Positions 6,481 through 13,426 of a DNA stretch of 32,018 nucleotides are shown in pieces. Under the pieces are notes generated by a model. That model worked only from the letters and a program-made list of their open reading frames with translations, was not told the DNA's origin and did no database searches. Source of the stretch: a virus; the IMG/VR virus record IMGVR_UViG_3300021085_000004, positions 1-32,018 of that record; one strand, 5' to 3'. Both the position numbers and the translations under genes were made by a program. Position 1 is the first letter of the stretch; every line of letters starts with the position of its first letter.

Positions 6481-6645
6481 TTAAAGGTTTGTTATTTCTT
6501 GCTGTTCGTGTTGTCTTTTAATTATTTCTAATCTACAACGTTTTGCATCGGAGTCTAAGTATTCCCCGTGATGTTTGTTTCTTGCTACAATGTGAAGTAG
6601 TTCTTCCATTGTGTACTGTGAGTAAATAAAATCTGTGTAATTCAT
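6481..6645 (-). CDS. Small charged phage protein
   Basis: This 54-residue protein starts at MNYTDFIYSQYTMEELL. An ATG nine codons further upstream exists, but the A-rich leader AAACAAATAATT just before 6645 fits the other starts better. It is largely helical, with HHGEYLDSDAKRCRLEIIKRQHEQQE in the centre and end. It sits between exonuclease and ParB-like genes. No family is recognised. The charged helix might bind nucleic acid or a host protein. Confidence 0.5.
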   Translation of the reverse strand: MNYTDFIYSQYTMEELLHIVARNKHHGEYLDSDAKRCRLEIIKRQHEQQEITNL

Positions 6646-6710
6646 AATTATTTGTTTTGAGTAAATGTACAAAAACTTTTTTAATTATAAACAAACTTTA
6701 TTTAATTATT

Positions 6711-7478
6711 TTACAAAATACCTCGTAACACGTATTGGTCTAGGTCGTTAGGTTCTTCAAAAAAATACTTATAATTCTCAACTGCTCTAAAAAACTTCTC
6801 CTTTCCACGTTCTATAAACTCTTCACTAACACCGTAAATACCTATGTCTGTACTTGCTTTGTCTACAACTAAAAACTTAAAGTTCTTTTTATTAAACAGC
6901 CTTAAATACATATAGCATTGTAAGTCGTAACCATACTTGTCAGCACTATAACGAAATGAAGATAAGTCGGCAGTAGTTTTAAGGTCTATAATAGTATCGC
7001 CTTGTATAATATCCGCCTTACCCCTAAAAGGTAGCCCCTCTAACATATCAATAGCAGGTACTTCAAACTCTGACTTGTTTAGTAATTGTATTGCTCCTTC
7101 GTTTCTTAATACTGCATCTGCAATTCTTTCAGCTGCTTTTCTTTCTTTATTTAAAAATACTTCTCCGTGCTTTAGTTTTGCTTCCTTGTATATCTTTGTT
7201 CCCTTTGTAGATGCTTCTATAAAATGTAAGTTATCTAATTTTTGTGGTTCTAGTACCATCCAATGAACTAACTTACCAGCTGCAAGTGCAGGACTATCTG
7301 AATTAGGGTCTCCATACTTAGTAACGTTTCTGTATGTCTTTGGGCTTTTAAGTATCATTTTTAGACTACTGCTACTTAAAGCGTGTTTACCTAGATGACC
7401 GTAATAAAAATTGTCATCGTACATTTGAGTTAGTATTTCTTCTTTACCCCAAGCTTCTCCGTTTAATAATTTTATCAT
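6711..7478 (-). CDS. RecE-type PD-(D/E)XK exonuclease
   Basis: This 255-residue protein has the core of the phage exonuclease VIII/RecB-like nuclease fold: GKLVHWMVLEP with His-73, FRGKADIIQGDTIIDLKTT with Asp-156, Asp-165 and Lys-167, and the YDLQCYMYLRL helix around Gln-187. These residues bind metal and cut DNA 5' to 3'. It would resect ends for the ERF annealing protein encoded further upstream, forming a two-component recombination system with the SSB-like protein. The N-terminus (SSSSLKMILKSPKTY) matches the family's opening motif. The gene is full length for the family. Confidence 0.92.
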   Translation of the reverse strand: MIKLLNGEAWGKEEILTQMYDDNFYYGHLGKHALSSSSLKMILKSPKTYRNVTKYGDPNSDSPALAAGKLVHWMVLEPQKLDNLHFIEASTKGTKIYKEAKLKHGEVFLNKERKAAERIADAVLRNEGAIQLLNKSEFEVPAIDMLEGLPFRGKADIIQGDTIIDLKTTADLSSFRYSADKYGYDLQCYMYLRLFNKKNFKFLVVDKASTDIGIYGVSEEFIERGKEKFFRAVENYKYFFEEPNDLDQYVLRGIL

Positions 7479-7492
7479 TTGTTTGTTTTAAA

Positions 7493-7612
7493 TTAATCTT
7501 CTTCTTTAAATAACGTCTCTTCTATCTTTTCTATTCTTTGTATCATTACCATTAATACTTTTTGCATTTGTTGGATTTCTTTTTGCATCCAAACTAACTT
7601 ACTTTCTTTCAT
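7493..7612 (-). CDS. Coiled-coil microprotein
   Basis: This 39-residue protein is nearly all one amphipathic helix with heptad spacing (VWMQKEIQQMQKVLMVMIQ, then RIEKIEETLFKEED). It overlaps the end of the preceding gene by 14 nt and ends 15 nt before the exonuclease ATG. It may oligomerise or be an antagonist or regulator. No family is recognised, and the call rests on open-frame structure and tight packing. Confidence 0.5.
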   Translation of the reverse strand: MKESKLVWMQKEIQQMQKVLMVMIQRIEKIEETLFKEED

Positions 7613-7907
7613 CTATTATTTGTTTTAGTTTCTGTATATATAAAGTTGCATCCATTAGTTCTTCTTGTAAATGCTCTAGGAACGTTTCTAAGCCATCTAA
7701 CGAGTCTTCTAGTGTAGTATTATATTTATTAATTCCTACTTCACTACGTGAATCGTATAGGTCTTTTACTTCTTGTACTATTAAATCCTGTGAAGTGTTT
7801 TCTATTGGTATTGTAGAGTTCATAGCCCATTGACTATTCATAAATTCATCATACAAGTTGTTATCCTTTTCCATTTTTTCAATGTAGTTTTTTACTGAAT
7901 CACTCAT
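7599..7907 (-). CDS. Helical phage protein, MazG-like pattern
   Basis: This 102-residue all-helical protein has a C-terminal half SEVGINKYNTTLEDSLDGLETFLEHLQEELMDATLYIQKLK. Phage proteins with KYxTTL, then HxxEELxDAxxYL, are common and have been compared with all-alpha NTP pyrophosphohydrolases (MazG-like). Here the acidic EEL-D cluster is present, but a full second acidic motif is not obvious, so enzymatic activity is uncertain. The ATG overlaps the stop of the upstream gene (ATGA). An alternative is a small structural or regulatory protein of the early module. Confidence 0.6.
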   Translation of the reverse strand: MSDSVKNYIEKMEKDNNLYDEFMNSQWAMNSTIPIENTSQDLIVQEVKDLYDSRSEVGINKYNTTLEDSLDGLETFLEHLQEELMDATLYIQKLKQIIDERK

Positions 7908-8218
7908 AAACCTAACTCTTCTTTCTTTTTATATTTATTCAATTCTTTTTCTAATAGTTTTTCTCTACGTTCAGATGCTGCTGCTCTATCTATTGCTCTT
8001 AGTTTGTCTCCTAACATTTGGCTCATAGCAATATGATAATTACCTTTTTCAATATTAAGTTTATTCACAAGCAATGCAATCTCTACAATAGCATCGCTAA
8101 CATCATTTAAATCTTTGTTGTCAGGTTTTACTTTTTTCCATTCACTAATTACAGAAGTAATTGTAACTATTGCTGAACTCATTTTTAAATCTTCAATAGC
8201 AGTAAACTTCTTATACAT
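7904..8218 (-). CDS. Helical early protein, unknown function
   Basis: This 104-residue protein read from the ATG at 8218 starts MYKKFTAIEDLKMSSAIVTI. A TTG at 8239 forms a TTGA junction with the upstream stop and would add seven residues, so either start is possible. The first part has an amphipathic helix (SSAIVTITSVISEWKKVKPD). The C-terminus is strongly charged (AASERREKLLEKELNKYKKKEEL) and likely forms a coiled coil. I recognise no family. It is translationally coupled to the next gene by ATGA. Confidence 0.6.
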   Translation of the reverse strand: MYKKFTAIEDLKMSSAIVTITSVISEWKKVKPDNKDLNDVSDAIVEIALLVNKLNIEKGNYHIAMSQMLGDKLRAIDRAAASERREKLLEKELNKYKKKEELGL

Positions 8219-8235
8219 ATATTCTTTTGCTTGTC

Positions 8236-8631
8236 TCAAAAATTACATTTTTTATTTTGGTAATATACACCTATTTTATTTAAAAAAGAAATTATTGGTT
8301 CAGTTCCATAATCAAAGTTTTTCCACTCTCCGTTTAAATATCGTCTTGTAACAAAACATTCTTTTAATGGTATGTCTGTATCTTCATCTTTATGTTGGTG
8401 TTCTACTTTTAAAACTAAACCGCCATCTCCCCATTTATCAACTATCCTAGTAAGTAGATATTCTTGACCTTTAGGTATTTTATTATATCTACGTTTTACT
8501 TCTCCCAGTATTAATATCTGGTTATCAAATTCAAAAACAAAGTCTACATCTGAAGGATGTATTTTACCATTTTGAATACCAGTAAAATCTACTGCTTGAT
8601 TGACCAATTTACTATTTCTAATTAAACTCAT
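8236..8631 (-). CDS. Putative PD-(D/E)XK-fold nuclease-like protein
   Basis: This 131-residue protein contains DFTGIQNGKIHPSDVDFVFEF (15-35) followed by ILILGEVKRRYNKIPKGQEYL. Asp-28/Asp-30, Glu-44-Val-Lys-46 and Gln-56 are arranged like the D...ExK...Q core of small Holliday-junction-resolvase or VRR-type nucleases. The rest (KECFVTRRYLNGEWKNF) is strand-rich. It lies in the replication/recombination block between a conserved helical gene and the DCGCDERK protein. The activity is an inference from the motif only. NinG elsewhere in the block would be a second junction nuclease. Confidence 0.6.
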   Translation of the reverse strand: MSLIRNSKLVNQAVDFTGIQNGKIHPSDVDFVFEFDNQILILGEVKRRYNKIPKGQEYLLTRIVDKWGDGGLVLKVEHQHKDEDTDIPLKECFVTRRYLNGEWKNFDYGTEPIISFLNKIGVYYQNKKCNF

Positions 8632-9042
8632 TTATATGTATTCGTTATAAATTCTTTCTAACTTTTTCCAAACTCCATTTAAGAAACAACTGTTACAAGA
8701 TGTTAATTCTCTTTTGTCATTAAAGACCCTATTGTATATTTTTAGTAATGCTTTTTGTTCGTCTACTGTTATAGTGTTTAGCTTACCTATTCTTTCAGAT
8801 AAGTAATCAAACTCTTCTTCTGTTAAACAATTTGGTTTGTAATGTGGGAATAAGTAATTTAATTTTTCTTTACGTTCATCACATCCGCAATCGTCTCCTG
8901 CTATAAACTTAACAACTTTCTTTATTCCAGTTGCTTCAGTAAACTTTTCAACTACATCGCCAATACCTTTGCTTTCTTTGTCGTAGTTCTTTTTCCACTC
9001 TTTGTACTCTTTGGTTCTTTTGTCCCCTTTAAATTCTGTCAT
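8632..9042 (-). CDS. Conserved phage protein with DCGCDERK motif
   Basis: This 136-residue protein is read from the ATG at 9042, which overlaps the sigma-like gene by 14 nt; an in-frame start at 9066 would add eight residues. It has a basic helical N-terminus (KGDKRTKEYKEWKKNYDKE), GIGDVVEKFTEATGIKKVVKF, then AGDDCGCDERKEKLNYLF at about 48-65, and a C-terminal CNSC pair at 116-119. I recall the GDDCGCDERK signature from flavobacterial phages but know no function. The four cysteines (52, 54, 116, 119) could bind a metal. It directly follows the sigma-like gene, so it may act with it. Confidence 0.65.
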   Translation of the reverse strand: MTEFKGDKRTKEYKEWKKNYDKESKGIGDVVEKFTEATGIKKVVKFIAGDDCGCDERKEKLNYLFPHYKPNCLTEEEFDYLSERIGKLNTITVDEQKALLKIYNRVFNDKRELTSCNSCFLNGVWKKLERIYNEYI

Positions 9043-9592
9043 AATCTTGGTTTTTATAGTCCTCATAAGTTTCGCCTAACTTACTACGAACATCTTGTTT
9101 ACAATTCTTTAAACTATTAAATATACTTACCCAACTTATATTAGTTTCTTTAGCAATTTTTCTAATACTTAAGTCAGTATCTCGGTACAACTTAAACAAC
9201 TTTCTATCGTACCAAGTCCATTCTTCAGCAACTTCATCAATAAGGCTGCATACTTTGTTAAATGCTTCGTGTTCTTCTAAATTAGTTTGGTCGGCTATTT
9301 GTAGAAAATTTTCGTCATCGTCAATACTAACTTTATTAACTTTTCTTTTAGAATTATAGTACTGAAAATATAATGAACGTAAAGTAAAAAACATATATCC
9401 CCTAGATACTTTATTATCCTTAATGATGTTTTGCGGTTGTGCATATTTTATTAATCTTATGTAGGCTTCTTGTACAATATCTTCGGCATAATTATACTCG
9501 CCAAAACCATTAACTATTTTAATCCAATCTTCGTGCTGATTAGCTACAATATTTAACCAATCAGTAAGTACTATTCTTTTTCCTCTACCCAT
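9029..9592 (-). CDS. RNA polymerase sigma-70/ECF-like factor
   Basis: This 187-residue protein has a region-2 core, EYNYAEDIVQEAYIRLIKY (about 32-50), matching the sigma-2 pattern that binds core polymerase, followed by an RGYMFFTLRSLYFQYYN helix (64-80). A C-terminal HTH (YDRKLFKLYRDTDLSIRKI, then AKETNISWVSIFNSLK, about 128-162) fits sigma region 4, which reads the -35 element. The linker is acidic (DDDENFLQIAD). It could redirect host RNA polymerase to phage late promoters, and a seven-copy bipartite element in the late block is a candidate target. Phage packaging or replication DNA-binding proteins with similar HTHs are an alternative. Confidence 0.8.
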   Translation of the reverse strand: MGRGKRIVLTDWLNIVANQHEDWIKIVNGFGEYNYAEDIVQEAYIRLIKYAQPQNIIKDNKVSRGYMFFTLRSLYFQYYNSKRKVNKVSIDDDENFLQIADQTNLEEHEAFNKVCSLIDEVAEEWTWYDRKLFKLYRDTDLSIRKIAKETNISWVSIFNSLKNCKQDVRSKLGETYEDYKNQDYDRI

Positions 9593-9801
9593 ATTATAGT
9601 TAGACTAATAAAACCAATACAACATTGACAAGTGTATTGCGTTATTTTATGTTCTTCAATATCTTCTTTAGAGTATAATGCACCAAACATTAATCCTATA
9701 ATTGGTTGTATGTATACATCTGCTTTAACTTGTTGTGCTATATAAAAAAGCACCGTTGCAATTAATAACAAAACTAAAACAATTTGGAAAAGTATAATCA
9801 T
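9571..9801 (-). CDS. Small membrane protein
   Basis: This 76-residue protein has a strongly hydrophobic N-terminal segment (MIILFQIVLVLLLIATVLFYI, 1-21). A middle part (IQPIIGLMFGALY) may form a second span or re-entrant helix. A short region with TQYTCQCCIGF and a final hydrophobic stretch (ISLTIIWVEEKE) follow. Three Cys close together are unusual for an early phage protein. It overlaps the sigma-like gene by 22 nt. Function is unknown. Confidence 0.6.
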   Translation of the reverse strand: MIILFQIVLVLLLIATVLFYIAQQVKADVYIQPIIGLMFGALYSKEDIEEHKITQYTCQCCIGFISLTIIWVEEKE

Positions 9802-9804
9802 AAC

Positions 9805-10722
9805 TTAAAATTTTAATATCTCGTTTACGTCTGACTTTTTACTATGCAAAATATCTTTATCCATAAACTCAAATCCTACATTATTTCTTGACATTCTTAA
9901 TTTTATTGGTTCATTGTATGGAGTACACCTTCCACCCGTTTCAGTTTCTTTTACCTTTAAAACGTGTATATGTGTATACATCCAATCAGTTCCAGAACCT
10001 GTATAACGATGGCAGCATATTACGTCATCACTACGGTTACCCCATTTACCTCCACCTTCTACACCTGCTAACCCTAAAGGTTGTGGAAGTTCTGCATACT
10101 CGTGGTCTTTTGGGTGTACCCTTCTTAAACTTTCTGTAACACCGTGAGCATTTAAATATACTGCTACATTTCTTTTTTTAGCAAATAATCTAAACTCACT
10201 TGCTACTTGGTAATCGTATTCGTGTTTACCTACACCTCTCATTATTTGAGTGTCTACCGCTAAACTATTATAAGGGTCAATTAGTATTGCATCATAATCC
10301 CAAGCATCTTTTATATCGTTTGCTTGTTTTAGTAATTGCTTATAAGTAACTAACTCTTCAACGTCTATTATTTTAAAATGTTTGTCACACCATTTAGTAG
10401 CTTCGTCTATTTGTGATTCAGATGCTGTTTGTATTGGTAAACCCATTTTAAATTCAATAATTTTTCTAACTAAGTTATGTGAACTGTTTTCACTAGACCA
10501 AATTAAAAACCTTAAATTATGTTTTATAGCCCATACCGTAAACAGGTAAGTTGTTAAACTTGTTTTCCCAACATTTGCGTGACCTATGATTAAATTAAAG
10601 TTACCTTGTTTAAACCGTAGGTATTCATCAATATCTTCAATACCTATTCTTAAACCTTCTTTTATTCTTCCATACTTTATATCTAGTATCTTACTCTTAA
10701 TATCTTTTGCTTGTGCTATCAT
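9805..10722 (-). CDS. RecA/DnaB-like replicative ATPase
   Basis: This 305-residue protein has Walker A GHANVGKT (47-54), a catalytic-type Glu in SSENS (78), and Walker B AILIDP (145-150). The C-terminal part has LNAHGVTESLRR and a region like motif H4 of DnaB (GGGKWGNRSDDVICCHR, about 223-239). This is the RecA-fold C-terminal domain of replicative helicases without the usual N-terminal primase-binding domain. It would unwind DNA at the fork or load another helicase. It is coupled by ATGA to the 46-residue upstream gene. No primase is visible, so host primase is likely used. Confidence 0.85.
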   Translation of the reverse strand: MIAQAKDIKSKILDIKYGRIKEGLRIGIEDIDEYLRFKQGNFNLIIGHANVGKTSLTTYLFTVWAIKHNLRFLIWSSENSSHNLVRKIIEFKMGLPIQTASESQIDEATKWCDKHFKIIDVEELVTYKQLLKQANDIKDAWDYDAILIDPYNSLAVDTQIMRGVGKHEYDYQVASEFRLFAKKRNVAVYLNAHGVTESLRRVHPKDHEYAELPQPLGLAGVEGGGKWGNRSDDVICCHRYTGSGTDWMYTHIHVLKVKETETGGRCTPYNEPIKLRMSRNNVGFEFMDKDILHSKKSDVNEILKF

Positions 10723-10859
10723 TGTTTGTTGTACTTTAATATATCCTTACTAGGAAAGTTCTTTATTTTGTACTCATATCCTAAAATTGGATTTACTTGG
10801 TAGTTCCAAAAATCGTGTGGTAATGGTTCTCCTTCTTTTAGTATTTTTAATTTTGCCAT
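10719..10859 (-). CDS. Small phage protein, unknown function
   Basis: This 46-residue protein starts MAKLKILKEGEPLPHDFWNY. The ATG at 10859 is preferred because a longer frame to 10997 would run back through the terminator and inside the SSB-like gene. It overlaps the ATPase start (ATGA) and is the first gene after the terminator at 10871-10896. The sequence has an HDFWNYQVNPILGYEYKIKN core. No family is recognised. Confidence 0.55.
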   Translation of the reverse strand: MAKLKILKEGEPLPHDFWNYQVNPILGYEYKIKNFPSKDILKYNKQ

Positions 10860-10870
10860 ATAAAGGTAAT

Positions 10871-10896
10871 AAAAAAGGGGGTTGTTACACCCCCAG
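10871..10896 (-). terminator. Rho-independent terminator after SSB-like gene
   Basis: A perfect 6-bp stem, GGGGGT/ACCCCC (arms 10889-10894 and 10877-10882), closes a 6-nt loop and is followed by six T residues on the minus strand. It begins within 7 nt of the SSB-like stop. Confidence 0.9.
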
Positions 10897-10900
10897 TTAA

Positions 10901-11203
10901 TTAAAACGGTAAATCTACTTCTCTTGCTTCGTTTTGTTGGGTGTTTGTTACTTCCTCCCTTTGTGCTACTACTATTGTAGTTTCTGGGTTTATCCACCTT
11001 ACACCTGCATTACCTAAAGAAATCTTTTTAGTCTTTGCTTCACGTTCTTCTTTACTTTGTGATTGTACCACCCAAGCATTATTATTATACTTGCTTTCAT
11101 CACTTAGCAAAATATCAAAGTTTAAATACTTTCCTTTGTTTAATTTGCTTTTGTCTATTGATTCTAAATCAATACTTCCTGAAATAATTCCTGTTGTTGC
11201 CAT
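10901..11203 (-). CDS. Putative single-stranded DNA-binding protein
   Basis: This 100-residue protein has a strand-rich body (GIISGSIDLESIDKSKL, KYLNFDILLSDES, NAWVVQSQSKEE, WINPETTIV) consistent with an OB-type fold. Its acidic, disordered tail ends EVDLPF, like the DDDIPF tip that bacterial SSBs use to recruit partner proteins. Its place right after the ERF gene fits coating of single strands for annealing. Overall similarity to classic SSBs is low and the tail carries most of the weight. A strong terminator follows at once. Confidence 0.75.
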   Translation of the reverse strand: MATTGIISGSIDLESIDKSKLNKGKYLNFDILLSDESKYNNNAWVVQSQSKEEREAKTKKISLGNAGVRWINPETTIVVAQREEVTNTQQNEAREVDLPF

Positions 11204-11256
11204 AAATTTTTACTTTAAAATGTTTATAATTGGTTATGTAATATACTCTTTTTATT

Positions 11257-11781
11257 TTACAATTTGCTGAGTTCATCTTGAACTTTTTTAGACACCTTGT
11301 ATTTACTTTTAATAATATCTATAGAACCACCTTCTTTAAGGTATTTTAATGCTCTACTAAATTCAGGTGTATTAGAATTTAACCAAGCTTTAGGTTGTTC
11401 TTCTACTGGTGTATTATTAGATGCAATATTACCATCGTCATCTACAGCTTGTAAACCTAATAAACTTGCTAATGTATAACGTCTATAATAAGTAATAGCA
11501 GAACCTAATTTTTGTGGGTCGTTTAGTTCTGGTAACTTTAAAGCACTTACTACACCACCTGTTCCACTAATACAAATTAACTTAGAATAAACCATATCTT
11601 CTTCAATAGGTTGCAATAAAAGTAATTTGTGCTTTTTTAATAATGGTTGCAGTTGTTTAATAAGTGAGTTGATGTCAAAATACTTTGACTTGTAAAATGG
11701 ATTCTTAGCATCCTTGCTAATAGTTCCAATCTCTTGCTGTAAATTAAACAGCTTTTCATTAATTTCAATTTGTTTGCTCAT
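11257..11781 (-). CDS. erf: ERF-family single-strand annealing recombinase
   Basis: This 174-residue protein matches the Erf family. An N-terminal helical segment is followed by KDAKNPFYKSKYFDINSLI, then PLLKKHKLLLLQPIEED, a strand-rich middle, and the hallmark GSAITYYRRYTLASLLGL with AVDDDGN. These proteins form rings that bind single-stranded DNA and pair complementary strands, circularising or recombining phage DNA. A RecE-like exonuclease and an SSB-like protein are encoded in the same block. The C-terminal 55 residues are a short domain (ALKYLKEGGSIDIIKSKYKV), probably helical. The gene is complete. Confidence 0.92.
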   Translation of the reverse strand: MSKQIEINEKLFNLQQEIGTISKDAKNPFYKSKYFDINSLIKQLQPLLKKHKLLLLQPIEEDMVYSKLICISGTGGVVSALKLPELNDPQKLGSAITYYRRYTLASLLGLQAVDDDGNIASNNTPVEEQPKAWLNSNTPEFSRALKYLKEGGSIDIIKSKYKVSKKVQDELSKL

Positions 11782-11823
11782 ATATATTTATTTTATTGCA
11801 ATATACAACAAATTTTTTAAATA

Positions 11824-11856
11824 TAAAAAAAGGGCTAGAAATGAATCCAACCCTTT
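11824..11856 (-). terminator. Rho-independent terminator between ninG and erf
   Basis: The stem GGGTTGGA/TCTAGCCC (two G-T pairs; arms 11846-11853 and 11832-11839) closes a 6-nt loop, is extended by AAA/TTT, and is followed by a T-run on the minus strand. No clear promoter follows it before erf at 11781, so partial read-through is likely. Confidence 0.8.
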
Positions 11857-11886
11857 AATAAACAAACAATTAATAAGAATTAAGTA

Positions 11887-12297
11887 CTAAAGAAGTTTTT
11901 TAACTTCATCAGAGTAGTGTTGAAACATTTCCTCTAATTCTATACTTGTAAATTTAGTTATTTTATTACTTTTTTGGTGTAAATTTTCAGAAAGTTGTTT
12001 ACCAAGATATAAACTATATTTGTATTGTTCTCCACTTCTAAACATATTACATCCTACACATTGTGGTTTTACATTATCTTCATCCCATCTAGTAGAGTAA
12101 TGTTTTCTACTCATAAAATGCCCTGCTTGTATTCCGCCTGTTTTCCAATGTCCTTTTTTACCACAAGTAACACAAGTGCAAATATCATTCTTAGAGTTTT
12201 TAAGTCTTATGTATTGACTAAATACAACATCTAATTTTTTAACTAGTTTGCTTCTTGTTGGTTTTTTAGAATTTTTTGGCATTGTTTTTCTAAGCAT
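11887..12297 (-). CDS. ninG: NinG/Rap-like recombination endonuclease
   Basis: This 136-residue protein fits the lambda NinG family. It has a basic N-terminus, a zinc-binding CVTCGKKGHW (Cys-42 and Cys-45), AGHFMSRKHYSTRWDEDNVKPQC (58-80) and QCVGCNMFRSG with Cys-80 and Cys-83. The His-60 region is HNH-like. Lambda NinG (Rap) is a structure-specific nuclease that resolves Holliday junctions in recombination. The gene overlaps the small upstream gene by 8 nt and is followed by a terminator. It is shorter than lambda NinG, with the conserved core complete. Confidence 0.88.
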   Translation of the reverse strand: MLRKTMPKNSKKPTRSKLVKKLDVVFSQYIRLKNSKNDICTCVTCGKKGHWKTGGIQAGHFMSRKHYSTRWDEDNVKPQCVGCNMFRSGEQYKYSLYLGKQLSENLHQKSNKITKFTSIELEEMFQHYSDEVKKLL

Positions 12298-12526
12298 CTA
12301 GTGATTTAAGTAATAAACTACCTGAATCTTCATCTATTCCTTTTATTTGCTTATATATGTATTTAGAGTTTTTTTTTACTTCTAACCTTTCTGCTTTTGT
12401 AGAATCGCTTCCTAAGTTAGTGTACATATTACAATCTAATTTTAGTAGTTTGTCAGTTCTTTCTTTAATGCTTAATGCAAAATCTTTAGCGTATTGTTCT
12501 GCTTTTTCTTTTATATCTGTTTTCAT
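12290..12526 (-). CDS. First early gene, helical, unknown function
   Basis: This 78-residue protein starts MKTDIKEKAEQYAKDFALSI. It is mostly charged helices with KKNSKYIYKQIKGIDED near the C-terminus. It is the first gene after the host-type promoter at 12569-12599 and is followed with an 8-nt overlap by ninG. An A/T-rich leader (TTTAAATAAATAAT) precedes the ATG. I recognise no family. As the first early gene it could be a host-takeover or regulatory factor, which is speculative. Confidence 0.6.
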   Translation of the reverse strand: MKTDIKEKAEQYAKDFALSIKERTDKLLKLDCNMYTNLGSDSTKAERLEVKKNSKYIYKQIKGIDEDSGSLLLKSLDA

Positions 12527-12568
12527 ATTATTTATTTAAAGATTAATTATTATTAAGCCTCCTCCCAC

Positions 12569-12599
12569 CAAAGGTACTTCGTTTATTTTTAACAAACAA
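12569..12599 (-). promoter_or_regulatory. Early promoter, Bacteroidetes type
   Basis: TTG (12599-12597), 20 nt, TACCTTTG (12576-12569) on the minus strand matches the Bacteroidetes housekeeping consensus TTG-N17-23-TAnnTTTG. It lies in the 105-base gap between the last lysis gene and the first early gene. It would be read by host RNA polymerase immediately after infection. Confidence 0.7.
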
Positions 12600-12631
12600 G
12601 TACGGTTATTAACAAAAAAGTAAAATGTAGT

Positions 12632-13048
12632 CTATTTATGTTTGTTGTTACCCATAACTTTCTCAAATCCACGAGAACCAAAGTAACCCATAAACACAAT
12701 CTGTAACAAGGACTTAACAGTATCTAAACCTTCTAACTGAAAGTACCATCCAACAACAAAAGATATTGTTAAAAAAATTAATGTTAAAGGTCTAACGTTA
12801 CTAGCTAACCAACTCCCACTTCTAGCATCGGCAACCCATCGTCTAGTTATTCCGTCAAATTCGTGTATTTCTTGTTCTAGTTTTTTAAGTGCTATTTCTT
12901 TGTCAGCACTACTCATTTCAGAACCACCTATGAGAGCCTTTACAACACTTCCTACAGGACTATCCCCAGCAAGTGAACCTACTACACTAGGTATCTTTTC
13001 CAGTAAGAACTGACCAACCTTAGTGTCTTTAAACTTCTTTTTACTCAT
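12632..13048 (-). CDS. Holin of the 3TM/GTA-holin-like type
   Basis: This 138-residue protein carries an N-terminal amphipathic region (VGQFLLEKIPSVVGSL), the conserved segment EFDGITRRWVADARSGSW (63-80) and NVRPLTLIFLTISFVVGWYF, followed by a second hydrophobic segment near 112-126. WVADARSGSWLASNVRP is the family signature of holins linked to gene-transfer agents and many phages. It would form membrane lesions that release the M15 enzyme. It follows the endolysin gene and is the last late gene before the early promoter. Confidence 0.85.
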   Translation of the reverse strand: MSKKKFKDTKVGQFLLEKIPSVVGSLAGDSPVGSVVKALIGGSEMSSADKEIALKKLEQEIHEFDGITRRWVADARSGSWLASNVRPLTLIFLTISFVVGWYFQLEGLDTVKSLLQIVFMGYFGSRGFEKVMGNNKHK

Positions 13049-13071
13049 AGGTTAAAGTATTTCCTGCAGTA

Positions 13072-13425
13072 TTAGTACATCCAAATAACTTTTTTGTCTT
13101 TATCTGGGTCGTTATCAACGTGGATAAATGATTTGGCAATACCAATGCGATTGAATCCTGCTTTAACAAGGGCATCAACAATAATAAATCTTTCTCTTGA
13201 ACCTGTACAGTGGATGTCTGCTGCGTATCCGTACAAATGACTGCTTTCTTTTTTTCCTCCAACATAAGCATTATGTGATTCACTTCTGTATCCACTATTG
13301 ATTTTAAAACTAATACCAGCAATACCACGAGCATCGTCAAGCATTTGTAAAAATGGGTTTTGCATATACTTACCACTTCCCAACTCATCAGGCGAATCAA
13401 ATTCAGATAATTCAAAATGTAACAT
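13072..13425 (-). CDS. Endolysin, peptidase M15 family
   Basis: This 117-residue protein is a compact M15 peptidase: INSGYRSESHNAYVGG, then SSHLYGYAADI with zinc ligands His-63 and Asp-70, and FIHVD with His-102 plus Asp-104. The enzyme cuts peptide bonds in the peptidoglycan stem (D-Ala-D-Ala or L-Ala-D-Glu type). It has no signal peptide and no binding domain, so release must depend on the neighbouring membrane proteins. A second frame (13041-13415) is open throughout but lacks any recognisable pattern. The gene is full length for this small family. Confidence 0.93.
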   Translation of the reverse strand: MLHFELSEFDSPDELGSGKYMQNPFLQMLDDARGIAGISFKINSGYRSESHNAYVGGKKESSHLYGYAADIHCTGSRERFIIVDALVKAGFNRIGIAKSFIHVDNDPDKDKKVIWMY

Positions 13426-13426
13426 A

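Noticed and set aside
10860-10997. Upstream extension of the 46-residue gene to an earlier start at 10997.
   Set aside because: The extension runs through the terminator hairpin at 10871-10896 and into the SSB-like gene; its residues are low-complexity translation of these elements.
10941-11270. 109-codon plus-strand frame opposite the SSB-like gene.
   Set aside because: Antisense shadow of the SSB-like gene.
12559-12567. GGGAGGAGG on the minus strand as a Shine-Dalgarno site.
   Set aside because: It is more than 30 nt from the ATG at 12526 and no other gene start in the window uses a purine-rich Shine-Dalgarno sequence.
13041-13415. Second long minus-strand frame inside the endolysin gene (124 codons).
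   Set aside because: The overlapping frame encodes a clear M15 peptidase with zinc-ligand motifs; this one is Leu/Val/Thr-rich without any pattern, typical of an A/T-rich shadow frame.
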